In this document: one piece after another, positions 42,877 to 52,576 of the stretch
Position numbering within the stretch: the stretch's first letter is position 1
Layout: the number at the start of each line of letters is the position of its first letter
NCBI GenBank assembly: GCA_013151635.1
Contig: JAADHV010000086.1
Span: 1-64,000 of the forward strand
DNA length: 64,000 bases
From: Deltaproteobacteria bacterium
GTDB taxonomy: Bacteria > Desulfobacterota > Desulfobacteria > Desulfobacterales > Desulfobacteraceae
Reading direction: 5' to 3'
The notes under the pieces: generated by a model
Database searches by the model: none
Told to the model about the DNA's origin: nothing
Seen by the model: only the letters and a program-made list of their open reading frames with translations
Made by a program: the position numbers and the translations under genes

Positions 42877-44625
42877 ATGAACTATACAATTGAGTTAGCA
42901 GATGCCCTTAAAGGTTATACCTATGACCAGGACAAAATCATGTCACCAGAAGAGACTGTGGCAAAATTTAAAGAAAAAACATCCAAGCTTAATCTTGATA
43001 TTTTAAGCCGGACCCGGAGGATTGATAACGGCCGGCTGGATATACCTGTTTTTTTCAGTGAATGCGGCACAGATGCTAAAAATGTAGTTGGCACTAAAAA
43101 ACAAATGGGCAAAGGCGGAACTCCTGCCCAGTCAGAAGCCAGTGCAGTTATGGAGCTTGCAGAACGGTTCAGCTTTTTTTCTTTTGTAAAAAATGAAGAT
43201 AATTTTTTTTATTCAACTCCAAAGGAATTGGGAGAAAAAGCACTTTCCTACGAACAAATCATTAAATCCGTTCATGATAATAAAGAAGAGGCATTAAAAG
43301 TTAAACATATTTTTGATGAACTCCCCTTAAAATGGACAACAGGATACAACCTGACAAAAAAACAAGAGGTTCTGATCCCGTTTAACTGGTTTTACATGAT
43401 TAATGAATTTAATGGGCCCAGTGCAGGAAATTGTACGGAAGAGGCATTAAGCCAGGGAATTTGTGAACTGGTCGAACGTCATACCTCTTCCATGGTCAGC
43501 CATGAAAATCTGAATATTCCCGGAATCAACCTTGATTCTTTTACTGATCCCCTGGTCATTGAAATGCTCAATAAATATAAAAAAGAGGGGATAAAAGTCT
43601 ATGCTTCTGATTTTTCCCTGGACACCGGAATACCCACCATTGGCATTCTGGCCTGGGACCCTGTTACATTTCCTGATATGAGCGAAATTGTCTGGACAGC
43701 AGGTACCTCACCTGATCCCCAGAAAGCCATGAGCCGTGCCCTTACGGAAACTGCCCAGCTTGCCGGCGACTTTAATTCAGGCTCAAATTATGTAGCCAGC
43801 GGTCTGCCTAAATTTACCAATATTAAAGATGCCGGATTTATCACCCATCCTGAAAAAATGATTAACATGGATGTATTGCCAGACCTTTCAAATAATAATA
43901 TTAAAATTGAAGTGGAAAAACTGATCCAGGCACTGGATAAAAAAGACTACCAGGCCCTTGTCATCAACACCAGGCATGAAGCACTTGGGATTTCTGCATT
44001 TTATACGATCATTCCAGGGGCACATTTCAGGGAAAGAGCGGTTGCTGCAAGTGTAGGCATGTTCTCCGCCAGGTTAATTACAGAAAGTTTTGATCCTGTC
44101 CAGGCACTGTCAAGACTGGATGATCTGGAAAAGACCCTGCCTGGTAAATACTACACAAGTTTTTATAAAGGCCTGATGCACAACGCTGTTTATGACCGGA
44201 AAGCTGCTTTAAAAGAATTTGAAACCGCACTTGACAGGGATCCTGTAAAACTTAACATGCCTGACATATATTCCCATACTGGGGCATGCTTAAAAGATCT
44301 CGAACAATATGAAAGAGCCATTGAAATTTGCAAACAAGGCCTTAAAATTGATGAGCAGCGGCCGGATATGTTTAATACCATGGGATTTTGTCATTTCATG
44401 CTGAAAAATCATGAAACTGCCATTACATGTTTTGAAAATGCACTTGAGGTTGATCCATCCCTTGCTATCAACTACGCCAATATAGGTTCAAACTACAGGG
44501 AGCTTGGTGACACCAGGCTTGCCATTAAGTACTATGAGATGGCCCTGAAAATTGACCCATCCATTACTTTTGCCAAAGATAATATTGAAAAACTGAAAAA
44601 CAAACACAAAACCGGCAAGGTTTAG
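42877..44625 (+). CDS. YcaO-domain protein with C-terminal TPR repeats
   Basis: 582 residues. The YcaO part (about 30-400) has the ATP-binding patterns MGKGGTPAQSEASAVMEL followed by AERF, NCTEEALSQGICELVERH and SRALTETAQL. YcaO enzymes use ATP to activate a peptide amide for attack, giving azolines, thioamides or amidines. The last part (about 425-575) contains about four TPR units (YKGLMHNAVYDRKAALKEFE, YSHTGACLKDLEQYERAIEI, FNTMGFCHFMLKNHETAITC, YANIGSNYRELGDTRLAIKY) for partner binding. No precursor peptide or dehydrogenase is next to it. E. coli YcaO (linked to ribosomal S12 methylthiolation) and thioamidating YcaOs are the closest ideas. The MOSC neighbour may supply sulfur. Confidence 0.87.
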   Translation: MNYTIELADALKGYTYDQDKIMSPEETVAKFKEKTSKLNLDILSRTRRIDNGRLDIPVFFSECGTDAKNVVGTKKQMGKGGTPAQSEASAVMELAERFSFFSFVKNEDNFFYSTPKELGEKALSYEQIIKSVHDNKEEALKVKHIFDELPLKWTTGYNLTKKQEVLIPFNWFYMINEFNGPSAGNCTEEALSQGICELVERHTSSMVSHENLNIPGINLDSFTDPLVIEMLNKYKKEGIKVYASDFSLDTGIPTIGILAWDPVTFPDMSEIVWTAGTSPDPQKAMSRALTETAQLAGDFNSGSNYVASGLPKFTNIKDAGFITHPEKMINMDVLPDLSNNNIKIEVEKLIQALDKKDYQALVINTRHEALGISAFYTIIPGAHFRERAVAASVGMFSARLITESFDPVQALSRLDDLEKTLPGKYYTSFYKGLMHNAVYDRKAALKEFETALDRDPVKLNMPDIYSHTGACLKDLEQYERAIEICKQGLKIDEQRPDMFNTMGFCHFMLKNHETAITCFENALEVDPSLAINYANIGSNYRELGDTRLAIKYYEMALKIDPSITFAKDNIEKLKNKHKTGKV

Positions 44626-44653
44626 TTAATCCTAATTATTTTTGTCCGGCTGA

Positions 44654-46186
44654 TTAAACCAATGTTACTTTAATTTTTAGTTTTCCTGAGTTATTACCAT
44701 AATAACCGTCCAGGTCATTGGCAAATGCACAGAATTCTCCGGATTGGGTCGCGACATAATTTTCACACAGGTTCCCGATAACAAAAGCCGTATTATTATC
44801 ATCCCCAATACTTCCACAAAGTGAAAACCATTTTGCACCGTCCGCAGTGACACGCCGGAAAGGCTCCATTGACGCGATGGCAATTTCCTTTAACCCCAAT
44901 TGCACAGTGTCGCGGTCCCATCCTTTTCCATCAAGCTCTTTGATCCCCCCGTCATTCCATTTATCATCCCCTATGACCTGGATCTTATAGGATTTGCCCT
45001 TTTCAAAAAGAATCCCTGTATGATTAAATTTTTTATAGGCAAAAACCTGTGTCTCTACACCATCTGCCGCGTCAGGGATACGGAAATTACGTTTATACAT
45101 CTGTTTGTGCTCTGAATATCCGGTAAAGCTTTTGGTCTGGCCATCCGGGTATAAAATTTTATGTGCAAGGTTCTCAAGTGATTTGGGCCTGTAATTGCGG
45201 TCCCCTGAGATACGCTCTGCTGCGGACCAGTGTATTAAGGGTTTTTCACCTTCATTGACCCTGTCATTTTGAATCACACAGCATCGGCGATTGGTCAGTG
45301 TTGCCAAAGCGACAATAGCATTTCTCTGCTGCTGGTGGTTTATACCAAACGAGCTGGGATCAATCTGGACATCATCCGGACCGATGCTGTATTTTGCATC
45401 TGCGTCAACCAGGGCGTCATATCGGATGGTTTTTGAAGTTAAAAATTTTATGCCCAGGCCAAGGTCTTCAAACCAATCCATAAAAAATCTGAGACTTGTA
45501 TCAGATAATCCGTCATAAAAATATCCGCCACCAACATCTGAATGGGCGCCGGGGAACCACACCTCCAGCACACGGCCGTCTTTATTCATCAGTGTGGGCT
45601 GGAAAGCGCGCCGTTTATCGTCCAACGATAATAGATGAAGGGCTTTATGGACATTAGAAGGCAATGTGCATCCATTTTCAAATAATACATCGGATTTTGG
45701 TCGGTCAGAAGAGCTTAAATTCGGTAGGCCAATGGAAGCCACTGTATCGAAAATTCCTTCAATAATACTGTTTTTAAAAACCTTGTCATTGATTAAAGAT
45801 GCAAACCGTCTGGCAATGGCAGCACCACGGCTAAACCCTGTAACAACTATTTTCTCAAAGCCGCCTTGATCTTCATAATATGTTTTGAAATCTGCCATGG
45901 CATGATTAATAATTCTGGCAACATCCCACTGATCCGGGGCCAGACCCGCATTGATTTTCCTTTCGAAAAAATTACCATAGGTGCCCACGCCATTGTAATA
46001 GAAACAACGGCTGCCATTTTCCAACGCCGTGTTATCTTTTTTTAAATCACCGCCAATTAATAGATGAAATTTTAAGATATTGGTGATGCTTTCGTCTTCT
46101 ATTCCACCGCCTTTTTTTACATCTTGAACCGCATCCTGCGGTTCATTATCTGTCCCGTCAAAATTAAAAATCAGAAGTTTTGGCAT
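44654..46186 (-). CDS. DUF2235 (Tle1-like) hydrolase with PA-IL-like lectin tail
   Basis: 510 residues. N-terminal DUF2235 alpha/beta hydrolase: LLIFNFDGTDNEP at the start and the nucleophile motif GFSRGAA (S119), followed by PGAHSDVGGGY with the likely Asp. Proteins of this kind are phospholipase effectors of type VI secretion in other bacteria. From about residue 400 the protein changes character; the C-terminus reads FCAFANDLDGYYGNNSGKL, very like the calcium- and sugar-binding ND-PG-YGNNSG end of the LecA (PA-IL) lectin. The ATG at 46186 is chosen for its AAGGAG; 15 further codons upstream are unlikely. No VgrG, PAAR or immunity gene is in view, and there is no signal peptide. Confidence 0.82.
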   Translation of the reverse strand: MPKLLIFNFDGTDNEPQDAVQDVKKGGGIEDESITNILKFHLLIGGDLKKDNTALENGSRCFYYNGVGTYGNFFERKINAGLAPDQWDVARIINHAMADFKTYYEDQGGFEKIVVTGFSRGAAIARRFASLINDKVFKNSIIEGIFDTVASIGLPNLSSSDRPKSDVLFENGCTLPSNVHKALHLLSLDDKRRAFQPTLMNKDGRVLEVWFPGAHSDVGGGYFYDGLSDTSLRFFMDWFEDLGLGIKFLTSKTIRYDALVDADAKYSIGPDDVQIDPSSFGINHQQQRNAIVALATLTNRRCCVIQNDRVNEGEKPLIHWSAAERISGDRNYRPKSLENLAHKILYPDGQTKSFTGYSEHKQMYKRNFRIPDAADGVETQVFAYKKFNHTGILFEKGKSYKIQVIGDDKWNDGGIKELDGKGWDRDTVQLGLKEIAIASMEPFRRVTADGAKWFSLCGSIGDDNNTAFVIGNLCENYVATQSGEFCAFANDLDGYYGNNSGKLKIKVTLV

Positions 46187-46449
46187 GATGTTTCTCCTTA
46201 ATAAAGAAAAAGATTCTTTTATGTTATACAAAGAGATGTTAATAAACGCAATCAGGGAAACCCTTAATTTTTAAAAAAGTTTAAGATTAAGAAGGCATGA
46301 TACCAGGCCAAAAAATAGGAAAGATGTGTTTAAACCCCAAAATAAAATCATTGATTATTCATTGGCGTGCAGATACTATATTAACCATTCCATTCTTGAA
46401 TACAGGTTTATTCAAATATTTTTATAAACATTTTATTTAGAAAGGAGGG

Positions 46450-46905
46450 ATGATGGAAGCACGGGAAATCAAAGAAAGTGAACTTGACCAATTACTGGAA
46501 TTTTATCTGCTGCACCTTTTTGATGTAAAAGACGACCCCTTGGCTGACCAGAAAGTTGTCAACCGGATATGGAACACGATTCAGACCAGTGAAAATTTTG
46601 CTGCTTTGGGTGTTTTTGATAAGAACATACTGATGGCTTCCTGCTCAATTACCATTGTTCCCAATTTGACCAGGGGATGCCGCCCTTATGCGCTGATTGA
46701 AAATATTGCCACCCACAGGCAATACCGCAGGCAAGGATATGGCATGGCTAATTTGCTGTACGCGACTGATTATGCAAAGGAGCGCGGCTGCTATAAAGCC
46801 ATGTTCATGACCGGTCACCTGAATAAAAAAGTGGAAAAATTCTGCAAGGCTTCCGGGTTTAACAGCGGAGAAAAAAAGGCCTACATCAAAAGATGGGAAT
46901 ATTAA
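46450..46905 (+). CDS. GNAT-family N-acetyltransferase
   Basis: 151 residues with a clear GNAT core: FAALGVFDKNILMASCSITI, NIATHRQYRRQGYGMANLLY (acetyl-CoA loop with R-R-Q-G-Y-G) and a final VEKFCKASGFN. The ATG at 46450 or 46453 is preceded by AAAGGAGGG. It converges on hdrA with 14 bases between the ends. The substrate cannot be predicted. Confidence 0.85.
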   Translation: MMEAREIKESELDQLLEFYLLHLFDVKDDPLADQKVVNRIWNTIQTSENFAALGVFDKNILMASCSITIVPNLTRGCRPYALIENIATHRQYRRQGYGMANLLYATDYAKERGCYKAMFMTGHLNKKVEKFCKASGFNSGEKKAYIKRWEY

Positions 46906-46919
46906 CCCGGCAGCTTGTC

Positions 46920-49900
46920 CTATAAAATAGACTTGATCATATCCATAATTTGCGGAGTTTCAAAACCGTTCAGGTTGATTGCCCCTGACCGGCAGGATGC
47001 CACGCAGAGCCCGCATCCCTTGCACAATGTATGTTGGATTCGGGCTTTTTGGGTTTTAAGATCAAACATGGGGGCATAATAGGGGCAGATTGAAACGCAG
47101 ATACCGCACTGGCTGCAGAAGGCCGGATTGACATAGGCCACTGTCCCCTGCAATGAAACCGACTTCTGGGACAGTACAGTCACAGCCCTTGCTGCGGCAG
47201 CCTGGGCCTGGGCAATGGATTCTCCAACTGTCTTGGGACCGTGTGCAAGGCCGCATAAAAACATGCCGTCCGTGGCGAAATCATTGGGCCGCAGCTTTAC
47301 ATGGGCTTCTGTAAAAAAATTATCCTCATTTCGGGACACCTTGAAAAGTTTTGCCAGAGGGTTCCTTTCCGGGGCAATAACCGCAGCTGCAAGTACCAGG
47401 AGATCCGCTTTGATAACCATTTCCCGTCTAAGAACAATATCTGTGAATCCAAGTTTTATCCCTCCTGTGTCCCGGGTCACATCCAGGGGCTTGTCATAAT
47501 TGTACCGGATAAAATGAATTCCCATATCCCTGGCAGTTTTGTACAGGTCCTCCCGCATACCATAAGTCCGTATATCCCGGTACAGGATATAGATTTCCTT
47601 TTGCTCGTCCATCTGCTTCAATAAAACAGCATTTTTAATAGACTGTGTGCAGCAGACCTTGGAACAATAGGGATGTTGCTCATTTCGTGATCCCACGCAT
47701 TGAACAAAGGCAATGGTTTTGTAAGATTCAAAGTCTGATTTTTTATTAAATGCCTGTTCCAGCTCAAGACTGGTCATGACCCGGCTGGTTTGACCGTACA
47801 GGTATTCTCCGGGTTTGTATTGAGATGCACCAGAGGCAATAATTACCACTCCATGGTTAAGGATTCGTTTCTGGCCATTGGTGAGAATGGTGGTCTTAAA
47901 ATTGCCGATTGAGCCCTCCACTTCCAGGATTTCGGCATTCAACCAGAATAAAAGATGGGATTCATCGTTGATATCGTCCATGAGTTGGTCGATATAATCA
48001 TTGATGAACTCGCCTTTCCAGGTTTTGTAAAGCTTTTTGGTTTGCCCGCCAAGCTTGGCGGATTTTTCAATGACATAGGTCACATACCCCTGGCGGGACA
48101 GGTTTTTTGCCGCTTCCAATCCTGCAATGCCGCCGCCCACAACCAGAACCTGCTGGTTAACCGTCATTTCAGGTTCCACAAGGGGCTTGTACAGGGTGGC
48201 TTTTGCCGCAGCCATTTTTACCAGGTCTTTTGCCTTGGCTGTGGCTGAGCTCATATCAGACCTATGTACCCAGGAGCACTGGTTACGGATATTGGCCATC
48301 TCAAACAAGTATTTATTCAGCCCGGCTTTGGCAACGGTTTTCTGGAAAAGCGGTTCATGGGTTTTTGGAGTACACGCTGACACAACCACACGGTTGAGCT
48401 TTTGCTCCCGGATAATCCTGGTTATTTCATCCTGGGTGTCCTGAGAACAGGAAAACATATTCTGCTGGGCAAAAACCACATAGGGTAAAGTTTTTGCATA
48501 CTCCACCACAGCAGGCACATCCACGTAGGCTGCGATATTGGTTCCGCAGCAGCAGACAAAAACACCTATTCTGGGCGGTTCCCCTCTGATATCTCTCTGG
48601 GGGACAACTTCAAGGGTTTTGGTGTCCGTCCACCTTGATTCTGTCAGCAGGCTGCCCACCATCCCGGAGGCTGCACTGGCATCAATAACAGCCGTGGGAA
48701 TGGTTTTAGGGCTGTGAAAGGTGCCGCAGACATATACCCCGGACCTTGAGGTTTCCACAGGCAGAAAGCTTGTGGTCTTTGCAAAACCATAGCGGTTGAT
48801 ATCAACACCGAGAACACGGGCAAATGATCTTGATTTTTCAGGAATGGTCAAGCCCACGGACAAAACCACCATGTCAAACTCTTCTTCTATTCTTTGCCCG
48901 GAAGCGTCAATATAGCGAAGCAGATGGTTCCCTGATTTATTGAGGGGCTCAATGGCAGTAATCTTGGATTTGATAAACCTGACCTTAAGGTCTTTTCTGG
49001 CATAATTATAATACCGCTCAAGATCTTTTCCATAGGTTCGTATATCAATATAAAAAATGGCTGCGTCCAGGGTTCTAATGTGTTCTTTAGCTAAAATGGC
49101 CCCTTTTACGGAATTGGTGCAGCAGACCCCGGAACAATATCCGTGGGCTCCGATATGTTCGTCCCTGGACCCGATACACTGAAGCCATGCAATCTTTTTG
49201 GGTGCCTTTTTGTCAAGAGGCCGGACCAGGTGACCCTCAAAGGGCCCGGATGCAGACAATATTCTTTCAAACTCAAGGCTTGTGACGATATTTTTTGATT
49301 TTCCATATCCGTATGTATCCCATTTCCCAGGGTCATAGGCCTCACTTCCTATGGTCAGGATGACCGCACCCACACGCAGCAGGCTTTGGGTTGCCTTTTC
49401 TTCAAAATTTATCGCCCCTGTCGGGCAGATTTTTTCACAAAGTTTGCACCTTTTTTTCTTTATATAAATGCACTGGTCCGGATCAATACTGTATTTTAAG
49501 GGTACGGCCTGGGCATAATCAATATAAATGGCTTTACGCTTGCTCAATCCTTCATCATAGGCATTGGCCACTTTTTTCGGGCATTTTTCGGAACAAAGGC
49601 CGCAGGCAATACATTTTTCCTGGGATACCCTTCTTGGATGACGGGTAAGGGTGGCCGTGAAATCACCGGCCCTGCCGTCCAGCCGGATGACCTCTGACAA
49701 GGTGATAAGTTCAATATTAATGTTCCGGCCGACCTCGACCAGTTTGGGAGAAATAATTCACATGGCACAATCATTGGTAGGGAACGTTTTGTTCAGTTTG
49801 GACATCATGCCGCCGATGGAAGGAGAAGAATCCACAAGATACACATAAAATCCCGAGGTCGCAAGATCAATGGCTGCCTGCATTCCGCTGATTCCACCTC

Positions 49901-49937
49901 CAATGACAAGTACCGAACCTATGTTGTTCTCAGACAT
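46920..49937 (-). CDS. hdrA: HdrA-like flavoprotein, selenocysteine-containing (UGA at codon 60)
   Basis: Electron-bifurcating/transferring HdrA-type subunit, 1005 residues if UGA is read through. From the ATG at 49937 (GGGAGA ahead) the frame reads [20 protein letters not shown], then TFPTNDCAM, then TGA (49758-49760), then [12 protein letters not shown]. HdrA homologues have Cys at exactly this place (C-x-x-C-I-L-x-P-K), so the stop is selenocysteine U60. A fitting SECIS hairpin follows. Downstream: two 4Fe-4S groups (from C109), a CCCGTN region, a second FAD module ([17 protein letters not shown]), and two C-terminal ferredoxin clusters ([23 protein letters not shown]). It is last in hdrC-hdrB-hdrA, 30 bases after hdrB. 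A gene caller without Sec handling would start it wrongly near 49700. Confidence 0.9.
49725..49742 (-). promoter_or_regulatory. SECIS-like stem-loop after the hdrA UGA
   Basis: Fifteen bases after the UGA the mRNA can form CUGGUC / GGCCGG (6 bp with two G-U pairs) with the loop GAGGUC. The AGGUC in the loop is the feature of the E. coli fdhF SECIS (loop AGGUCU) that SelB recognises, and the distance is in the bacterial range. It lies inside the coding region, as bacterial SECIS elements do. Confidence 0.7.
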
Positions 49938-49967
49938 GTAATATCTCCCATAATATCTTTTTTTGCA

Positions 49968-50846
49968 TTATGCCTCAGGTGATAAATACGATTCCAATGA
50001 TGTAATATCAATCTGATTGCGTTGAATTCCCAGGATGCTTGAGTCAATACCCAGGGTTAATCCCAGAAGCTGGGGATATAAAATTGCGCCCAGGGTTTGA
50101 AAATCATTGCTCTCCTTTGCCACTCTGGATTGAAAACTGTCAAACTGCAAGAATGAATAAGGACAGGCCACGGCAATAAAGTGGGCTCCGGCCTGCCTTG
50201 CATTGGACAGCTTTTTTTCCATGATGTTTTTTGATAATGCATCGTTAATACCCAGCAGGGGGGCTCCGCAGCATTCAGACTTTTTTGACCAGTTTACGCT
50301 TTTGGCACCGGTCAGATCCACCAGATCATCAAAAAGCGTGGGCAAAGCAGGGTTGTCAAACCTTGTGATACCGGCCGGGCGAAGGGCATGGCACCCAACA
50401 CTTGCTGCAATCTTAAGGTTTTTATATTTTATTTTTACATGGTCTTTCAGCTTTACAAGTCCCACATCCTCATGCAGCACAGACAAAAAATGCTTGATTC
50501 CTGCTAAACCCTTAAAAACCAGGTTCTCTTTTGCAAGCACAAGATTGACCTTTTCAAGGATAACAGGGTCCTCTTTTAAGCGGAACATAGCCATTTTCAA
50601 GCTGCCGTAACAGCATTTGCACAACACCATGAGATCCTCACCTCTCTGCTCGGAAAGCGCCAGGTTCCTTGCAGCAGACAGCAGAAAAACAAATTCATCA
50701 ATATTTCGCATGGGATAGCCGCAGCACATAAATTCCTTAATGGGTGTAAGGCCAATATCAAGTTCTTTACAGACAGCCAGTGCCGCATCCTGGTATTGTT
50801 GAACCCGTGCCGGGATATTGCATCCTAAAAAAAGTGTATAGTTCAT
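49968..50846 (-). CDS. hdrB: HdrB-like CCG-domain protein
   Basis: 292 residues with two CCG-type cysteine motifs: CGYPMRN preceded by FMCC, then CKCCYGS, and SVGCHAL then SECCGAPLLG. In methanogen HdrB these hold two non-cubane [4Fe-4S] clusters that reduce the heterodisulfide; sulfate reducers use similar subunits with unknown disulfide or thiol partners. It starts YTLFLGCNIPARVQQYQDAA, the family start. Its ATG overlaps the hdrC/cytochrome gene stop by four bases, and hdrA follows. Cytoplasmic, part of the Hdr complex. Confidence 0.88.
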   Translation of the reverse strand: MNYTLFLGCNIPARVQQYQDAALAVCKELDIGLTPIKEFMCCGYPMRNIDEFVFLLSAARNLALSEQRGEDLMVLCKCCYGSLKMAMFRLKEDPVILEKVNLVLAKENLVFKGLAGIKHFLSVLHEDVGLVKLKDHVKIKYKNLKIAASVGCHALRPAGITRFDNPALPTLFDDLVDLTGAKSVNWSKKSECCGAPLLGINDALSKNIMEKKLSNARQAGAHFIAVACPYSFLQFDSFQSRVAKESNDFQTLGAILYPQLLGLTLGIDSSILGIQRNQIDITSLESYLSPEA

Positions 50847-52576
50847 GCGTCGACATCCTGATTGTTTTGAAATGCATTGTTTTTTAATTGAAACAGAATA
50901 TCAGTAACCGTTACATTTTGCGGACAGTGTTCCTGGCACTGATAGCAGCTCAGACAGTTCCAGATCATGGCAGACCCTTTTGCCATGTCAACAAGGCCCA
51001 GTCCCAAGCTGTACATAATCTGATGCGGCAGCAGGGTAAGTGCTTCTTCAGGGCTCTGGAAATTTGCGACCACAGGGCATATGGTGGAACAGTTCTGGCA
51101 TCCGAAACAGTGTGAAAAGGTATCAACAGGGGGAAGATTAATGGTAAGCCCCGGCCCTTTTGTCCGGTCGTCTATTTTCAGCGGCCCGGTTTTTTTAAAA
51201 ACCGGTAGGGCTTTTTCAAATGCTGCAGCCAAAGGCCTGTCATAGGTTTCGATATCCATGGGATTTAGTCCGCGGGCAAAAGAAAATGTCGAAAGAATAA
51301 AAGGTTCTGCCGGGTCCTTTTGGATAAGATTTTCCCTTACACTGAGCCACAATGATTTTAAATTGATCCCGGAAGGGCAGACCACGGTACACCGGTCACA
51401 ATTGGTGCAGAGGTAAACCCCCTGGAAAAGTGCCTTAAATTCGTTTGAACCTAATTGATCTTTTAAGGCTGCCTTTTTAAGGGCCTGTATCTTTTCCGAG
51501 GGCAGGATATAGTTATTTTTAACAGATTCGTACATCATTCCTGCAGAACAATTCAAATTACATGTGCTGCAATGGGTGCAGGCATCCAGTTCCATAACCT
51601 GCTTTGTCAACAGGTTTCCAGCTTTCAGGTTGTCCTTGTTTTGAACGGCATTGGCCATAAGACTGATGGGGGTGGCAATAATATGAAACATCTTGGTGAA
51701 TGGCAAAAGTGCCAGGGCCGCAAAGCAGGCCAGGATATGGACATAATAAAAAAAGGTGACATAGTGGCTTTTATCCATAAAAACAGCAGCCGGTGATATG
51801 AGCTTTGCCGCGGCATATCCCATAAAAGCTGATTTGTTCGAGCTGTGACAATCCATGCAGTTTGCTTCATGTGTTTTAAGGCCCAGCTCCAGAACGTCTT
51901 TGTTAAAGGGTGCAGTCACACGGGGCGTGACAAGGGCGAATTCTTTAACCCAGTAAGTTTCAAGGGCCAGGGTTTCTTTGTCTCCATAATCCAGGTCTGT
52001 ATACTCCTCAACCATGGAGGTAAACTTGGAGACAGAAGCCATTTTCATGCCTTCCAGCAATGCCCCGGACAGAATAATAATTAAAAGGATCATGATGGCA
52101 AAAAGATCGGCTCGGGAATTTTTCAGCCTTGCCTGGTTTATAAAATATCTTCTGTACACAGCAATACCAAGGCCTGCCAGCACCATCAACCCGAACAGGT
52201 CCCTTAGGAAAAAAAACGGATTAAGGGTGGAGTAATAATAGGAAAACAGATTTTCAGTAAACACCTTGTCAAAAGCATGCATGAAGAGCAGTGCTGAAAA
52301 TCCCGAAAAAATAAGAAAATGCATGGTCCAGCGGAGTATACTGGTCTTTAAGATACGTCCCTGGAAAAGAACATCAAGGAAAAATGACCGGACCATGTAA
52401 AAGATATTAAAACTGAACATGGTTGAGGCCAAACCCTTGACCATGTCTGAAAAACGATGGGGAAAAAAGGAATGCTTGTGATATCCGACGGATTTTTTTG
52501 TCCAGATGAACACTTTACAGCCTATCCCGATGGTACAGATGGAAAGGGAAAAATAAAAAAGAGTATCAAAAATCAT
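50843..52576 (-). CDS. NarI-like cytochrome b fused to c-haem site and HdrC-like domains
   Basis: 577 residues. About five membrane helices in residues 1-295 resemble NarI/HdrE cytochromes b. A large loop before the last helix contains HEANCMDCHSS, a CxxCH haem-c site (C240-H244), so that loop should be periplasmic. The soluble C-terminal half has four C-x2-C-x2-C-x3-C groups: CTHCSTCNLNC, CTNCDRCTVVCP, CFGCQNCSTICP and CLSCYQCQEHCP, so up to four [4Fe-4S] clusters where HdrC has two. It would link the quinone pool, or periplasmic cytochromes, to HdrB and HdrA. The ATG at 52576 is chosen over 52606 because it begins the first helix. First gene of the operon. Confidence 0.85.
   Translation of the reverse strand: MIFDTLFYFSLSICTIGIGCKVFIWTKKSVGYHKHSFFPHRFSDMVKGLASTMFSFNIFYMVRSFFLDVLFQGRILKTSILRWTMHFLIFSGFSALLFMHAFDKVFTENLFSYYYSTLNPFFFLRDLFGLMVLAGLGIAVYRRYFINQARLKNSRADLFAIMILLIIILSGALLEGMKMASVSKFTSMVEEYTDLDYGDKETLALETYWVKEFALVTPRVTAPFNKDVLELGLKTHEANCMDCHSSNKSAFMGYAAAKLISPAAVFMDKSHYVTFFYYVHILACFAALALLPFTKMFHIIATPISLMANAVQNKDNLKAGNLLTKQVMELDACTHCSTCNLNCSAGMMYESVKNNYILPSEKIQALKKAALKDQLGSNEFKALFQGVYLCTNCDRCTVVCPSGINLKSLWLSVRENLIQKDPAEPFILSTFSFARGLNPMDIETYDRPLAAAFEKALPVFKKTGPLKIDDRTKGPGLTINLPPVDTFSHCFGCQNCSTICPVVANFQSPEEALTLLPHQIMYSLGLGLVDMAKGSAMIWNCLSCYQCQEHCPQNVTVTDILFQLKNNAFQNNQDVDA

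Noticed and set aside
49700-49937. hdrA N-terminus looks frameshifted or out of frame, with the gene starting near 49700
   Set aside because: The frame is continuous with a single TGA in a conserved Cys position and a SECIS-like hairpin after it; selenocysteine explains everything.
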